Of a stretch of DNA of 54,094 bases, positions 17,992 to 28,000 are shown in pieces. Position numbers and translations under genes: made by a program. How positions within the stretch are numbered: the stretch's first letter is position 1; every line of letters begins with the position of its first letter. The stretch is from Verrucomicrobiota bacterium (GTDB taxonomy: Bacteria; Verrucomicrobiota; Lentisphaeria; JABSQK01; JAJFLO01): the NCBI GenBank assembly GCA_021772635.1, contig JAJFLP010000018.1, forward strand, positions 1 to 54,094. The letters are read 5' to 3'. Under the pieces are notes generated by a model, which made no database searches, had not been told where the DNA came from, and saw only the letters and a program-made list of their open reading frames with translations.

Positions 17992-19188
17992 ATGAAACCG
18001 AAGTATAATCGATTATTTGCGGCAACCACTCTTTTGTTGCTTTTATGCACGCCGGCCGCGCGTTGCCATAAATTGGGGCAAAGTTTAGTCTATCTCCAGG
18101 TCTACGAAGATGCGATCGAAGGTCGTTTTGAAATCAATTTTCTCGATCTCGATAAGATAATAAAATTCTCCGACGGAGTACTTGAGGAAAAAACCACACT
18201 AAAAAACTTAAATAATCGTTATCCCGATATTAAAAATTATTTGACTGAACGAGTCAACTTCAGTCAAAATGGAGTGAGAATTCCATTCCGACTTACCGGC
18301 TACGATACGTACGCATTCAAAACCACACATTTCATTACGATCGACTTCGTGATGGATCACAGCGGTCAGCGGCCTGACGTTCTCGATATTTATTACGACG
18401 TAGGATTTAAGGAACTCTCAGGGCACACCGGATTGATACTCATCGAATACAATTGGAATACGGCAACATTTGCTGAAGAAAGTAATATCGTATTGACATT
18501 CGACCGTGCTGGTATGACTCAGTCGCTGGATCTCACAGAGTCCTCAACTATGACTGGGTTTCTGGCTGTCGTACGCTTGGGAATATGGCATATCTGGATC
18601 GGTTTGGATCATATACTATTTCTGATCGCATTGATTTTGCCGTCGGTCGTTGTTCGCGGTGAGAAGGGGTGGGAACCTGTTACAAAATTTCGACCGGCCC
18701 TCATCTATGTTGTCAAAATCGTGACATTGTTTACAGTCGCTCATAGTATTACTTTAAGCGTCGCAGCATTAGGTGTGATCCAATTACCATCTCGGCTTGT
18801 CGAATCCGTGATTGCCGCATCGATTGCGGTCGCCGCTGTTGATATCATCTATCCGGTGTTCAATAAGAGAATTTGGTTCGTTGTCTTTGGATTCGGCCTA
18901 TTTCACGGTTTCGGCTTTGCCAGCGTCCTTGGAGACCTGGGCGTTTTGCGCGAATACATGATATTGTCGTTATTCGGATTCAATTTAGGTGTCGAGGTCG
19001 GGCAAGTTGCAATCATATGCGTGGTTTTTCCGTTTTTGTATCTACTGCGTACGTCTAAGTTCTATCGAAAAGGTGTGCTCAAGCCGTTCGCGGTTGCGCT
19101 AATTCTTGTCGCCGGCTTGTGGTTTTTCGAGCGCGCGTTCGAATTCAATATTTCGCTTGTCAAGATATTTCAGCGGATCTTTTCCTGA
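17992..19188 (+). CDS. HupE/UreJ family (type 2) membrane protein
   Basis: The protein has a signal peptide (MKPKYNRLFAATTLLLLLCTPAARC), an extracytoplasmic domain of about 180 residues beginning HKLGQSLVYLQVYE, and a membrane half with about six hydrophobic segments. The membrane part carries the family hallmarks GIWHIWIGLDHILFL and FGFGLFHGFGFAS, whose His residues suggest metal handling, as in Ni2+ uptake by HupE and UreJ. This two-part architecture is the HupE_UreJ_2 family, whose real role is not established. It opens a run that continues through the next membrane protein into the NRPS genes. Confidence 0.87.
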   Translation: MKPKYNRLFAATTLLLLLCTPAARCHKLGQSLVYLQVYEDAIEGRFEINFLDLDKIIKFSDGVLEEKTTLKNLNNRYPDIKNYLTERVNFSQNGVRIPFRLTGYDTYAFKTTHFITIDFVMDHSGQRPDVLDIYYDVGFKELSGHTGLILIEYNWNTATFAEESNIVLTFDRAGMTQSLDLTESSTMTGFLAVVRLGIWHIWIGLDHILFLIALILPSVVVRGEKGWEPVTKFRPALIYVVKIVTLFTVAHSITLSVAALGVIQLPSRLVESVIAASIAVAAVDIIYPVFNKRIWFVVFGFGLFHGFGFASVLGDLGVLREYMILSLFGFNLGVEVGQVAIICVVFPFLYLLRTSKFYRKGVLKPFAVALILVAGLWFFERAFEFNISLVKIFQRIFS

Positions 19189-19222
19189 TCTTGATTATAA
19201 GTACCAGCGTTGCTCCCCATTG

Positions 19223-20833
19223 ATGCCGAATTCTATTAAAAAACTTTGCGAAGCGGGCGTTGGAATTGGATCGATTTTAGGTGTTTTTTTATCACTTGAT
19301 TGGTTATTTAATCGCCTCTCAGCTCTTCCTGAAAAGAGTTATCATGAGCCGCTATTAGTCATCGAAACAGCACGTCGCTTCGTAAATGTCACGTTGGAGT
19401 ATTGCTATCTGCCGGCGCTGATAGCTGTATCCGCCATAGTTGTTCTCTATCGCTTCGGATGCCGGTCATTGTGGCATGACTGGACGACTTATCCCAACGG
19501 CAAAATTATAAGGCGAATCGTACTTGTCACGTCAGGAATTCTTGGGTGGACATTCGCGACGTACAATTACAATTTCTACTTCGGTCAAGGACACTATGTC
19601 GATCGTCTATTACTTGTTGGCATGCTTCCGCTGATTTACTGGCGGCCGGTATTTACTCTGCCGTTTTCTCTCCAGGTTCTGACCATTATCCACCAGTTTA
19701 ATTTTCCCATAGGCGGTTATTCCGTTGCTGAGCAAATGGTTCTGGCACGAATCCTAATCGCCTTCTCCGCAGTTTTTGTCGTCTCACTTTTGGACCGGAC
19801 ACCTAGAACCACCGAGTTCGTGGTGATTACGTGCTGTATCATAGCATCGACTTATTTCGTTTCCGGGTTAGCAAAGCTAAGACTCGATTGGATAGCTGTT
19901 GACAAAGTTTTTTACCTCTTACCGGCGACGTATGCCAACGGGTGGTTAGGGTTTCTAGATCCCGAAACCATTAGTTTATTTACCAGGCGGTTGTCATTGT
20001 TTAACCTGCCAATGAAGATCGCTACGATCGTTTTGGAATGTGGAGCGATCCTGCTGTTATGGAATCGACGGTCCCTATTGTTTTTTCTATGCGGCTGGAT
20101 CGCATTTCATCTCGGTATATTTATCGTTTCGGGGATTTGTTTTTGGAAATGGGCTGTTATTTACGCCGTCTTGGTTTCTATAATCTATAGCAATCGTGGA
20201 GGGGGCGCATTCGACATTTTTAATCGGCGTTACTTCTTCTTTTCACTTATATTGATCGGCGGATCATCCATATGGTTCAATCCTGTTGCATTATCGTGGT
20301 ACGACACAAGCGCGACGTACACGTATCGCTTCGACGCGATTGGAGAGAGTTCTAAAAGATATTCTCTCCCGCCAGCGATTTTTTCGCCGTACGACTATCA
20401 GTTTACGCAGTCGAGTTTTAGGTATTTGTCGAAGGATCGCAGGTTGGGACTAACATGGGGCGCCACTAACAATCGCGATATTGCTGAGTCATTATCTGAG
20501 TCGACCACGGTCGACGAGCTTTTAGCGATCGAAACGGCGTTTGGTCGGGACTCCTACGACGCTGTCCGTGCGGAGAGATTCGATAGATTCATAAGAACAT
20601 TTATAGGAAATATGAACGCGAGCGGATTTGACCAGCCGTGGTTTACTAAATCGCAGCCGCCAAGATGGCTATTGACATTCGCTGACGACCCGTTTAGAGG
20701 CGAGGAACGGATCGCTACAGTGATCGTTCGGGAAGTCACGTCATTTTTTGATGGCAATCATTACTCAGAAGTGCGCGATGTAGTCGCGCGTCGCATAGAA
20801 ATCCCTATGAATCAACCGGTATACGCTTTATGA
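19223..20833 (+). CDS. Multi-pass membrane protein, HTTM-like
   Basis: This protein of about 536 residues has roughly ten hydrophobic helices in its first 400 residues and a soluble C-terminal part. Features such as STYFVSGLAKLRLDW, LLPATYANGWLGFLD and FHLGIFIVSGICFWKW resemble the HTTM/vitamin-K-dependent gamma-carboxylase-like membrane domain, a family also related to DoxX/MauE proteins. The start is placed at ATG 19223 because the earlier frame overlaps hupE. Its stop overlaps the ATG of the cyclodeaminase gene (20830-20833), which ties it to the peptide cluster. The family match is by eye and moderate. Confidence 0.65.
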   Translation: MPNSIKKLCEAGVGIGSILGVFLSLDWLFNRLSALPEKSYHEPLLVIETARRFVNVTLEYCYLPALIAVSAIVVLYRFGCRSLWHDWTTYPNGKIIRRIVLVTSGILGWTFATYNYNFYFGQGHYVDRLLLVGMLPLIYWRPVFTLPFSLQVLTIIHQFNFPIGGYSVAEQMVLARILIAFSAVFVVSLLDRTPRTTEFVVITCCIIASTYFVSGLAKLRLDWIAVDKVFYLLPATYANGWLGFLDPETISLFTRRLSLFNLPMKIATIVLECGAILLLWNRRSLLFFLCGWIAFHLGIFIVSGICFWKWAVIYAVLVSIIYSNRGGGAFDIFNRRYFFFSLILIGGSSIWFNPVALSWYDTSATYTYRFDAIGESSKRYSLPPAIFSPYDYQFTQSSFRYLSKDRRLGLTWGATNNRDIAESLSESTTVDELLAIETAFGRDSYDAVRAERFDRFIRTFIGNMNASGFDQPWFTKSQPPRWLLTFADDPFRGEERIATVIVREVTSFFDGNHYSEVRDVVARRIEIPMNQPVYAL

Positions 20834-21915
20834 ACACTAAAATCATTCTGAATGACGATGTTTATAAAATCGTCCGACACGTGGGTTTGGATGCTGTAAT
20901 GGATGAAATGATCAGTGACTTGACCGCGGCCATGATCGGGTTCGATCACGAGAAATATACCATCCCCGTGCGCCAGGGATTTCAGTATTCCAAGCCCGAT
21001 CCCGGACTACTTGAGTGGATGCCGATATTGGCTGCGGATACCCAGATCACGGTAAAAATAGTAGGTTATCATCCGCTGAATCCCGAGGTCCACAAACTTC
21101 CGACGATAATGTCGTCGCTGTATACCTACGACATGGCGACCGGACACTTATCTACAATCGTCGATGGAATTTTACTTACGGCTTTGAGGACCGGCGCGGC
21201 CTCGGCGCTAGCGACCAAAGTTTTGGCGAAGACCGATTCGAGAACGTTAGGATTAATCGGCTGCGGCGCGCAGGCGGTGACTCAGTTACACGCTATTTCA
21301 AAAGTAGTAGATCTCGATAAAGTTCTGATTTACGATATAGATCCGGCTGTAAGTAAAACTTTTATCTCACGCACGCGCTTTATGGATCACCGCGATATCG
21401 AATTAATCGAATCGGATTTAGCGCACCTCGTAGGATCTGCCGATATCTTATGCACTCAGACATCCGTAGGGGTTAATGACGGTCCGGTTTTCGACGATCA
21501 CGGGTTGCAGCCGTGGACGCATATTAATGCAGTCGGTGCGGATATGCCGGGTAAAACCGAGATACCGAATACAGTCTTAAACAGGAGTTTCGTTTGTCCG
21601 GATTTTCTCGCCCAGGCAGTGGAGGAAGGAGAATGTCAGCAACTTTCACGCGACGCGATCGGACCGGAACTGGTTGAGGTTGTGAAGAATTCGAAGCGTT
21701 ATGAGTCGTTACGAACAGGCAACACCGTTTTCGATTCGACCGGCTGGGCACTTGAGGATCATGTCGCAATGGAATTAATAAAGCGATATGCCGATGAACT
21801 TGATTTAGGCGTATCGTTGCCGATCGAATGTGTATCAATTGACCCTAAGAACCCGTATGATATGGTGAGTAGATCACCCGGGGACGGTGTCGGGGAATCA
21901 ACGGCAAAGGCCTGA
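20830..21915 (+). CDS. Ornithine cyclodeaminase / mu-crystallin family protein
   Basis: The NAD-binding loop LGLIGCGAQAVTQLHAI and the segment VDGILLTALRTGAASALATKVLA define the family, as does the length of 361 residues. Classic members turn L-ornithine into L-proline and ammonia; others reduce imino acids or make unusual amino acids such as the SbnB product. Followed by a prolyl-carrier-type dehydrogenase, a ligase and a carrier protein, supply of L-proline is the simplest role, though another amino acid for the NRPS cannot be excluded. A weak 7-bp A/T-rich stem (21927-21933 with 21947-21953) lies after the gene and is not a convincing terminator. Confidence 0.85.
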   Translation: MNTKIILNDDVYKIVRHVGLDAVMDEMISDLTAAMIGFDHEKYTIPVRQGFQYSKPDPGLLEWMPILAADTQITVKIVGYHPLNPEVHKLPTIMSSLYTYDMATGHLSTIVDGILLTALRTGAASALATKVLAKTDSRTLGLIGCGAQAVTQLHAISKVVDLDKVLIYDIDPAVSKTFISRTRFMDHRDIELIESDLAHLVGSADILCTQTSVGVNDGPVFDDHGLQPWTHINAVGADMPGKTEIPNTVLNRSFVCPDFLAQAVEEGECQQLSRDAIGPELVEVVKNSKRYESLRTGNTVFDSTGWALEDHVAMELIKRYADELDLGVSLPIECVSIDPKNPYDMVSRSPGDGVGESTAKA

Positions 21916-22004
21916 GACCCCCCCTAAAAAACCTAAACGACGGCCTGGTTTTTCTTATTTCGAATCGTTGACCTCGTAAACGGTCACAAAGGAAAGAGGA
22001 TCTT

Positions 22005-23150
22005 TTGGATTTTTCGTGGACAGAAGAGCAAACCCGGTTGCGGACGGAAATCATCGAATTCGCAACGCGCGAGCTAAACACCGACTTGGTAGAACGCGAT
22101 AAAGACGGAGAATTCTCGCGCGATAATTGGCGGAAATGCGCAGATTTCGGTATCCTCGGATCATCCGTCCCGAAGCAATACGGCGGTCGGGATATGGATA
22201 TTCTTACCGCCGTCGTCGCGATGGAGGCACTGGGTTACGGGTGCCGCGACAACGGTTTGACATTTGCTCTGAACGCGCAGATGTGGACCGTCCAACTGCC
22301 GATCCAAAACTTCGGGACCGAAAAGCAGAAGAAGAAGTATCTTCCGAAATTGTGTCGCGGGGAAATTATCGGCGCACACGGAATTACCGAACCGGATGCG
22401 GGATCGGATTTATTTAGCTTGAAGACGATTGCCGGGAAGCAGGGCAATGAATACCTGTTGAACGGTACGAAGAAGTTCGTTACGCTTGGGCCGGTCGCAG
22501 ATGTCGCGATAATCTTTGCAACCACTGATGTTAGTTTAGGGAAGTGGGGAATCTCTGCATTCTTAGTAGATAACACGGCCTCGGGTTATAGCGTGAGTCC
22601 AATTCGGCAAAAGATGGGGTTACGTACGGTCCCGATGGCTGAGATTATACTTGATAATTGTCGAATTGGTGCAGATTGCATGCTGGGACCTGTCGGCGCT
22701 GGTGTCAGTATATCGAGCAGCTCCCTTGAATGGGAGCGATGCTGTATTCTAGCCAGCCAACTGGGCGCAATGGAGCGTCAGTTGGAGGACGCAATTCAAT
22801 ACGCACGCGAACGCCGCCAGTTCAATCAGCCGATCGGTAAATTCCAGTCGGTTGCGAATCGGATCGCGGATATGAAGGTTCGCTCCGAGACGGCCAGATT
22901 GCTGTTGTACAAGGTCGCCTGGTTAAAAATGAATAACAAACCGGCGATGCTCGAAGCGGCATTGTCGAAGCTTTACCTCAGCGAATGCTTCGTTCAATCG
23001 GGATTGGACGCATTACGGGTACACGGCGGTAACGGTTACCTTACAGAATCCGAGGTGGAGCGCGATCTCCGGGACGCAATTGGGGGGGTGATTTACGGCG
23101 GGACTTCGGATATTCAGCGAAACATCATCGCCGGTTTGCTAGGGTTGTAA
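22005..23150 (+). CDS. Acyl-CoA dehydrogenase family, probable prolyl-carrier dehydrogenase
   Basis: The protein (381 residues) is a complete FAD-dependent acyl-CoA dehydrogenase: DFSWTEEQTRLR start, ITEPDAGSD and FVTLGPVADV in the flavin region, and GGTSDIQRNIIAGLLG near the end. Next to a ligase and a stand-alone carrier it matches the PltE/RedW/CloN3 type, which oxidises carrier-bound prolyl to pyrrolyl, or AnaB, which stops at the pyrroline. The TTG start has a good ribosome-binding site (AAAGAGGA), and the next gene starts two bases after the stop. The oxidation depth cannot be told from sequence. Confidence 0.83.
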   Translation: MDFSWTEEQTRLRTEIIEFATRELNTDLVERDKDGEFSRDNWRKCADFGILGSSVPKQYGGRDMDILTAVVAMEALGYGCRDNGLTFALNAQMWTVQLPIQNFGTEKQKKKYLPKLCRGEIIGAHGITEPDAGSDLFSLKTIAGKQGNEYLLNGTKKFVTLGPVADVAIIFATTDVSLGKWGISAFLVDNTASGYSVSPIRQKMGLRTVPMAEIILDNCRIGADCMLGPVGAGVSISSSSLEWERCCILASQLGAMERQLEDAIQYARERRQFNQPIGKFQSVANRIADMKVRSETARLLLYKVAWLKMNNKPAMLEAALSKLYLSECFVQSGLDALRVHGGNGYLTESEVERDLRDAIGGVIYGGTSDIQRNIIAGLLGL

Positions 23151-23152
23151 GG

Positions 23153-24790
23153 ATGATTTACTTACTGTCACAGATTGTCGACGCATCGGCAGATCGATTC
23201 GCCGAGCGCGAAGCGTTCCGGTTCAAAACGGAGAGTCTGAGTTATGAAACCCTTGCAATTCGATCTACGAAGTTAGCCCGGGTATTGATCGAACAGGGAG
23301 TAAATAGGTGGGACCGCGTCGGCATCTACCTGAACAAGGGCCTCGAACTCCCGGTCGCTGTATACGGGGTCATGAAGGCAGGGGCGGCGTACGTCCCACT
23401 GGATCCATCTACTCCGGTTTCAAGGTTGAAATTTGTCATTCGGGACTGTGGTATTCGTTGCCTGATAACGAACCAGAAAAAAGCCGCGGTAATAGAAAAG
23501 TTAGCGGCTGAAACGGACCTGGAATGTGTCATTGGTGCGAACATAAATTCTGAATCAAACCTCCGCTGTTTGTCATGGGATGACGTATTTGCCGCGAACG
23601 ATGCTTCGATTTCTGAGGTTACCACAGTTGCAAGCGATTTAGCTTATGTAATGTACACGTCCGGCACCACGGGATACCCGAAAGGTATCATGCACACCCA
23701 TTACAGTGGTTTGAGTTACGCGCAGTTAGCGGCGAAAACCTACTCGGTTTCTCACCAAGATCGGCTAGGAAATCATTCCCCGCTTCATTTCGATATGTCT
23801 ACGTTCGACTATTTCTCGGGACCCTTGTCCGGAGCCACGACCGTGATTATCCCGGAAGAATACACAAAGCTCCCGGCAAGTATGTCGAAGTTGATTCAAG
23901 ATGAGGAACTGTCGATCTGGTATTCGGTTCCATTCGCTTTAATTCAGCTTGTGCAACGCGGATCATTGGAGCAGCGGGACCTGGGGGCGCTGCGGTGGAT
24001 AATGTTCGGCGGCGAACCATTTCCGCTGAAACATTTAAGGTCACTCATGTCATTCGTGCCGGATGCACGATTCAGTAACGTCTATGGTCCTGCGGAAGTG
24101 AATCAATGTACGTACTTTCATTTTACGGAGGGGGATTTCAATTGGCGGAAACCAGTGTCGATCGGTAGGGAATGGAAGAATACGGAAGGGCTGATAATCA
24201 ACGAAGATGATGAACCGATTACAAACGGAGAAATCGGCGAACTTGTAATTAGAAGTGCGACGATGATGAAAGGGTACTGGGGACGCGAAGAATTGACGGA
24301 GCGCTCATGGTATTATCGGTCGACGTATTCCAGCGAAACGGATAAATTTTACCGAACTGGCGATCTGGTGCAGTTGATGGACGACGGGAATTATCAATTT
24401 ATTGGACGAAAGGATCGACAGATCAAGGTCCGCGGGCACCGTGTGGAATTGGACGAAATAGAGTCCGCGATACTGACTCACGATCAGACCTCCGAGACGG
24501 CGGTCTTCGCTGTCGACGACAATGACGGGAGCAATTCAATCATTGCCGCGGTAATACCGAAAGTCGACCAACCTCTTGCCGTTGCAGACCTGATTAACTA
24601 TCTCAACGGCCGGCTGCCGCGGTATGCCGTCCCTGCCGAACTAATAGTCACCGATTCGTTTCCGCGAACAGCCACAGGGAAAATCGATCGCCGCGAATTG
24701 ACGCGTCGCACAACCCTGGAAACCGGAAGTCGTCAAAACAATATTCGACGGAGCGAGAAAACGAAGGTTGGAAATGTTAGAAGCCGTTAA
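23153..24790 (+). CDS. Stand-alone adenylation enzyme, probable L-prolyl-carrier ligase
   Basis: All adenylation core motifs are present: YTSGTTGYPKG (A3), YGPAEVNQC (A5), YRTGDLV (A7), GRKDRQIKVRG (A8) and TATGKIDR (A10). There is no carrier or condensation domain, so it loads a carrier in trans. The YGPAEVNQCTY segment is, to my knowledge, typical of proline-specific ligases such as PltF and RedM, and the neighbours (dehydrogenase before, carrier overlapping after) repeat the pyrrole-2-carboxylate cassette. Length is normal at 545 residues. Proline as substrate is an informed inference. Confidence 0.83.
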   Translation: MIYLLSQIVDASADRFAEREAFRFKTESLSYETLAIRSTKLARVLIEQGVNRWDRVGIYLNKGLELPVAVYGVMKAGAAYVPLDPSTPVSRLKFVIRDCGIRCLITNQKKAAVIEKLAAETDLECVIGANINSESNLRCLSWDDVFAANDASISEVTTVASDLAYVMYTSGTTGYPKGIMHTHYSGLSYAQLAAKTYSVSHQDRLGNHSPLHFDMSTFDYFSGPLSGATTVIIPEEYTKLPASMSKLIQDEELSIWYSVPFALIQLVQRGSLEQRDLGALRWIMFGGEPFPLKHLRSLMSFVPDARFSNVYGPAEVNQCTYFHFTEGDFNWRKPVSIGREWKNTEGLIINEDDEPITNGEIGELVIRSATMMKGYWGREELTERSWYYRSTYSSETDKFYRTGDLVQLMDDGNYQFIGRKDRQIKVRGHRVELDEIESAILTHDQTSETAVFAVDDNDGSNSIIAAVIPKVDQPLAVADLINYLNGRLPRYAVPAELIVTDSFPRTATGKIDRRELTRRTTLETGSRQNNIRRSEKTKVGNVRSR

Positions 24791-25040
24791 ACAGATTTTG
24801 AAATCGTATATAACCGAAGAGTTGCTCTACAATTTCGGGACAGTTGAATTCGACGATAACTTGCTCGCTGACGATATGATCGACTCTATTGGAATGATGA
24901 GATTAGTCGGATTCGTCGAAGAGAAATTCGAATTGAAAATTCCCCACGAGGACCTGGTTATCGAGAATTTTCAATCGATTTCGGTTATCGCCGAATATCT
25001 TGCGGGTCGGAATCTCAGTTTACCGGAGCATGTAGATTAG
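24768..25040 (+). CDS. Stand-alone peptidyl carrier protein
   Basis: This 90-residue carrier has the phosphopantetheine attachment Ser in DDMIDSIGMM (about residue 43) and four predicted helices. It overlaps the end of the ligase gene and starts at TTG 24768 or ATG 24774. It is the expected holder of the prolyl or pyrrolyl group, like PltL or CloN5. No phosphopantetheinyl transferase gene is in the window, so activation must be done by one encoded elsewhere. The carrier would hand its acyl group to the first condensation domain of the NRPS that starts 41 bp downstream. Confidence 0.87.
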   Translation: MEMLEAVKQILKSYITEELLYNFGTVEFDDNLLADDMIDSIGMMRLVGFVEEKFELKIPHEDLVIENFQSISVIAEYLAGRNLSLPEHVD

Positions 25041-25081
25041 CAGACTGCAAGCAGTAGATATTTCGACATTCTGGAAACTTT

Positions 25082-28000
25082 ATGATAATGAAAGACCAAG
25101 AAATAAATCGCAGTGACGAGGTATTCATACGCTCCAATCTGACGAGAAGCCAATTCCTCATATGGATGGGGCAGGAAATGGCCCCGCAGGTTCCGTTGTA
25201 TAATATGGTTCTGACGTTTTCAATAAACGGGCCATTAGAGCCGGAAACGTTTAAGACGGCGTTTGAAGCTTTGATTAGTGTCAGCGATGCGATGCGTACT
25301 GTGTTTGCTACCATTGACGGTGTCCCGTTTCAACGGGTGCTAGACGACATCACAGGCGGCTTCACGTTTATAGATTTTTCGAACACAACCACTCCGCAAG
25401 AAGATTATCGCAGATGGGTAGATCAACATGCTGTGGTTAATTTTGATCTAACCCAACGGGCATTCGACAGTGCGTTGATAAAGATCGGAGACGACCAATT
25501 TGTATGGTACCTGAATCAACATCACCTGATTACTGATGGATGGTCCTCTGCATTGGTATTTCGATCGATGGTTGAAATTTACGGTCAGATTAGGAACCGG
25601 AATACCGTATCGAATACTGTGCTTCCGCGTTTTCTTGATTACGTGGGATATGAAAGAAATTTCCGGGGAACCCGGCAATTCCGCAAGGCGGCCGACTATT
25701 GGCATCGGCAAACCGCACTTGAGATTGATCCGATCCGGTTTTATGGCAAACACGGTATCCAATATTCGACGGTAACAGAGAGAGTCACGGTCGAATTAGA
25801 TCGTGAAACGACACGAAAACTCAGAGATATCGCTGCAATGAAAGAAGTTCGGTCATTGACTTTGGACATGGCGCTCTTCAACATATTCGCGACAATACTT
25901 TTTACTTACCTGTATCGAGTGAGCGGGGGCGATCGATTAGCAATCGGTACACCGGCGCATAATCGACCGACGAAGATATTCAAGAACACGATCGGATTGT
26001 TTATTGAGCTATTTCCTATGACAGTTGAGATCGACAATAACGAAACATTCCTGACATTAATTAAAAAAGTTGCGGTCGAATCGAGCGGGCTTTTGGGGCA
26101 TGCGTACCCCGGGCTGAGTAGTCCTGAGACGAGCCGCAATTATAACGTCGTATTGAATTATATAAATGCGTCCTTTTCAGATTTCGATGGTCTCCCAGTT
26201 GAAACACAATGGATCCATCCTGGGTTCGGCGACATAGGGCATAGTCTTCGTCTACAGGTTCACGATTTCGACCGATCAGGTAAATTTATACTTCACTTTG
26301 ATTTCAATTGCGACGCTTTTCCTGAAGCACATCGTCGTTGGGCAATATCGCAAGTCACTAGTATACTTAACGCAACTATTTCGGACCTGAATCAACCCCT
26401 CAACGCTGTCGAAATAGTTTCGAGTGAAGAGAGGAACCGGTTACTGATCGATTTCAACCGTAGCGATGACAGCGTCACACACACTGAAACGGTTGTGCAA
26501 CTCCTTGAAGATCAGTGCATCACCTATGCCGAATCGATTGCCATCATTGATGGTGATCAGGAATTGACCTATCTGGGCATTCACGATAAAACTTCCCGTT
26601 TGGCAGTAGCTTTGCGCCGGATCCACGTACAGGAAGGCGTCACGGTTGGAGTTTGCATCGAGCGTTCCATAGATTTAATTGTAGCAATTTTGGGCGTTCT
26701 CAAAGCGGGCGGAGCTTATGTTCCAATGGATCCCGCGGACCCGGATGATCGGAATGCTTATATCGCAATAGATTCCCACGCTGCACTCGTTCTTACCGAA
26801 AAACGATTAATCTCTAAATTCGACCCTCTGGATGTGCCGACGATTTGTGTCGAAACGGTCTGGGACGAGGATACTGCGGATTTGGATATTTCGATTCTCA
26901 GCGAGGTTAGACCGGAACAACTTGCTTATATAATATATACATCCGGCTCCACGGGGAATCCCAAGGGAGTAATGATCTCCCATGCGAACCTGACGAATTA
27001 CATCGTGTGGGCAAGAAATCAGTATGTAGAAGATGATCGTTATTCGTTCCCATTGTTTACCTCGTTCTCCTTCGATATGACCGTGACATCAATTTTCGTT
27101 CCGTTAATTTCGGGGGGCAAGATCATTATATACCCGGATACGGTCGCGGGCGGCGATTTCGGGATACTACAGGTTATAGAGGATGATCGCGTGGATATTG
27201 TAAAATTGACTCCGTCTCATCTATCCCTAATCCGGGAGGTGGATTCCGGAAATACGAGAATCAAAAAATTAATCGTTGGCGGCGAAGATTTTAAGGCAGG
27301 ACTCGCAGACTCGGTCAGTCAGAAGTTCCGCGGCAAGATTTTAGTATTTAACGAATACGGTCCGACCGAGACGACCGTTGCTTCTACGGTGCACAGGTAT
27401 GATAACCAAACCGATACGTGCGGATCTGTACCGATTGGAAAACCGATAAACAACACCCGGGTTTATTTACTTAACGATAATACACAACTTGTTCCAATCG
27501 GAGTTGCCGGCGAGATTTGCATCTCTGGGTCCGGTGTAGCTCGTGGGTATTGCAATAATGAAGATCTGACACGTGAACGGTTCATCGACAGCCCCTTCGA
27601 TACCAGCAAAAAACTTTACCGAACCGGAGATTTTGGTCGGTGGCGCCAGGACGGAGTGCTTGAGCTCATAGGTCGCAAAGATCGTCAGGTGAAAGTGAAG
27701 GGTGTGAGAATCGAATTGGATGAGATCGAATCGGCCCTGATACGCGACGAACGAATCGATCGTTGTGTAGTTGATGTGACCGTAACGACTGTTACGAAAG
27801 CAGATAGCGAAGGATCTGCCGCTTGTGCAGTATGCGGAATTTCCGATAGCCATCCCGACGTCGTAATTCATCCCGACGGAGTGTGTAACATATGCGTGGA
27901 TTACGGAAAATACCGTGTCGAAGCGCAGGCGTATTTCGGAACGAAAGATGACCTCGAGTGCATACTGGACGACGCACGGTCGACAGGCATCGGCGACTAT

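Noticed and set aside
21926-21953. Terminator after the cyclodeaminase gene
   Set aside because: The stem is only seven mostly A-T pairs and lies inside an apparent operon with the same-strand cassette following.
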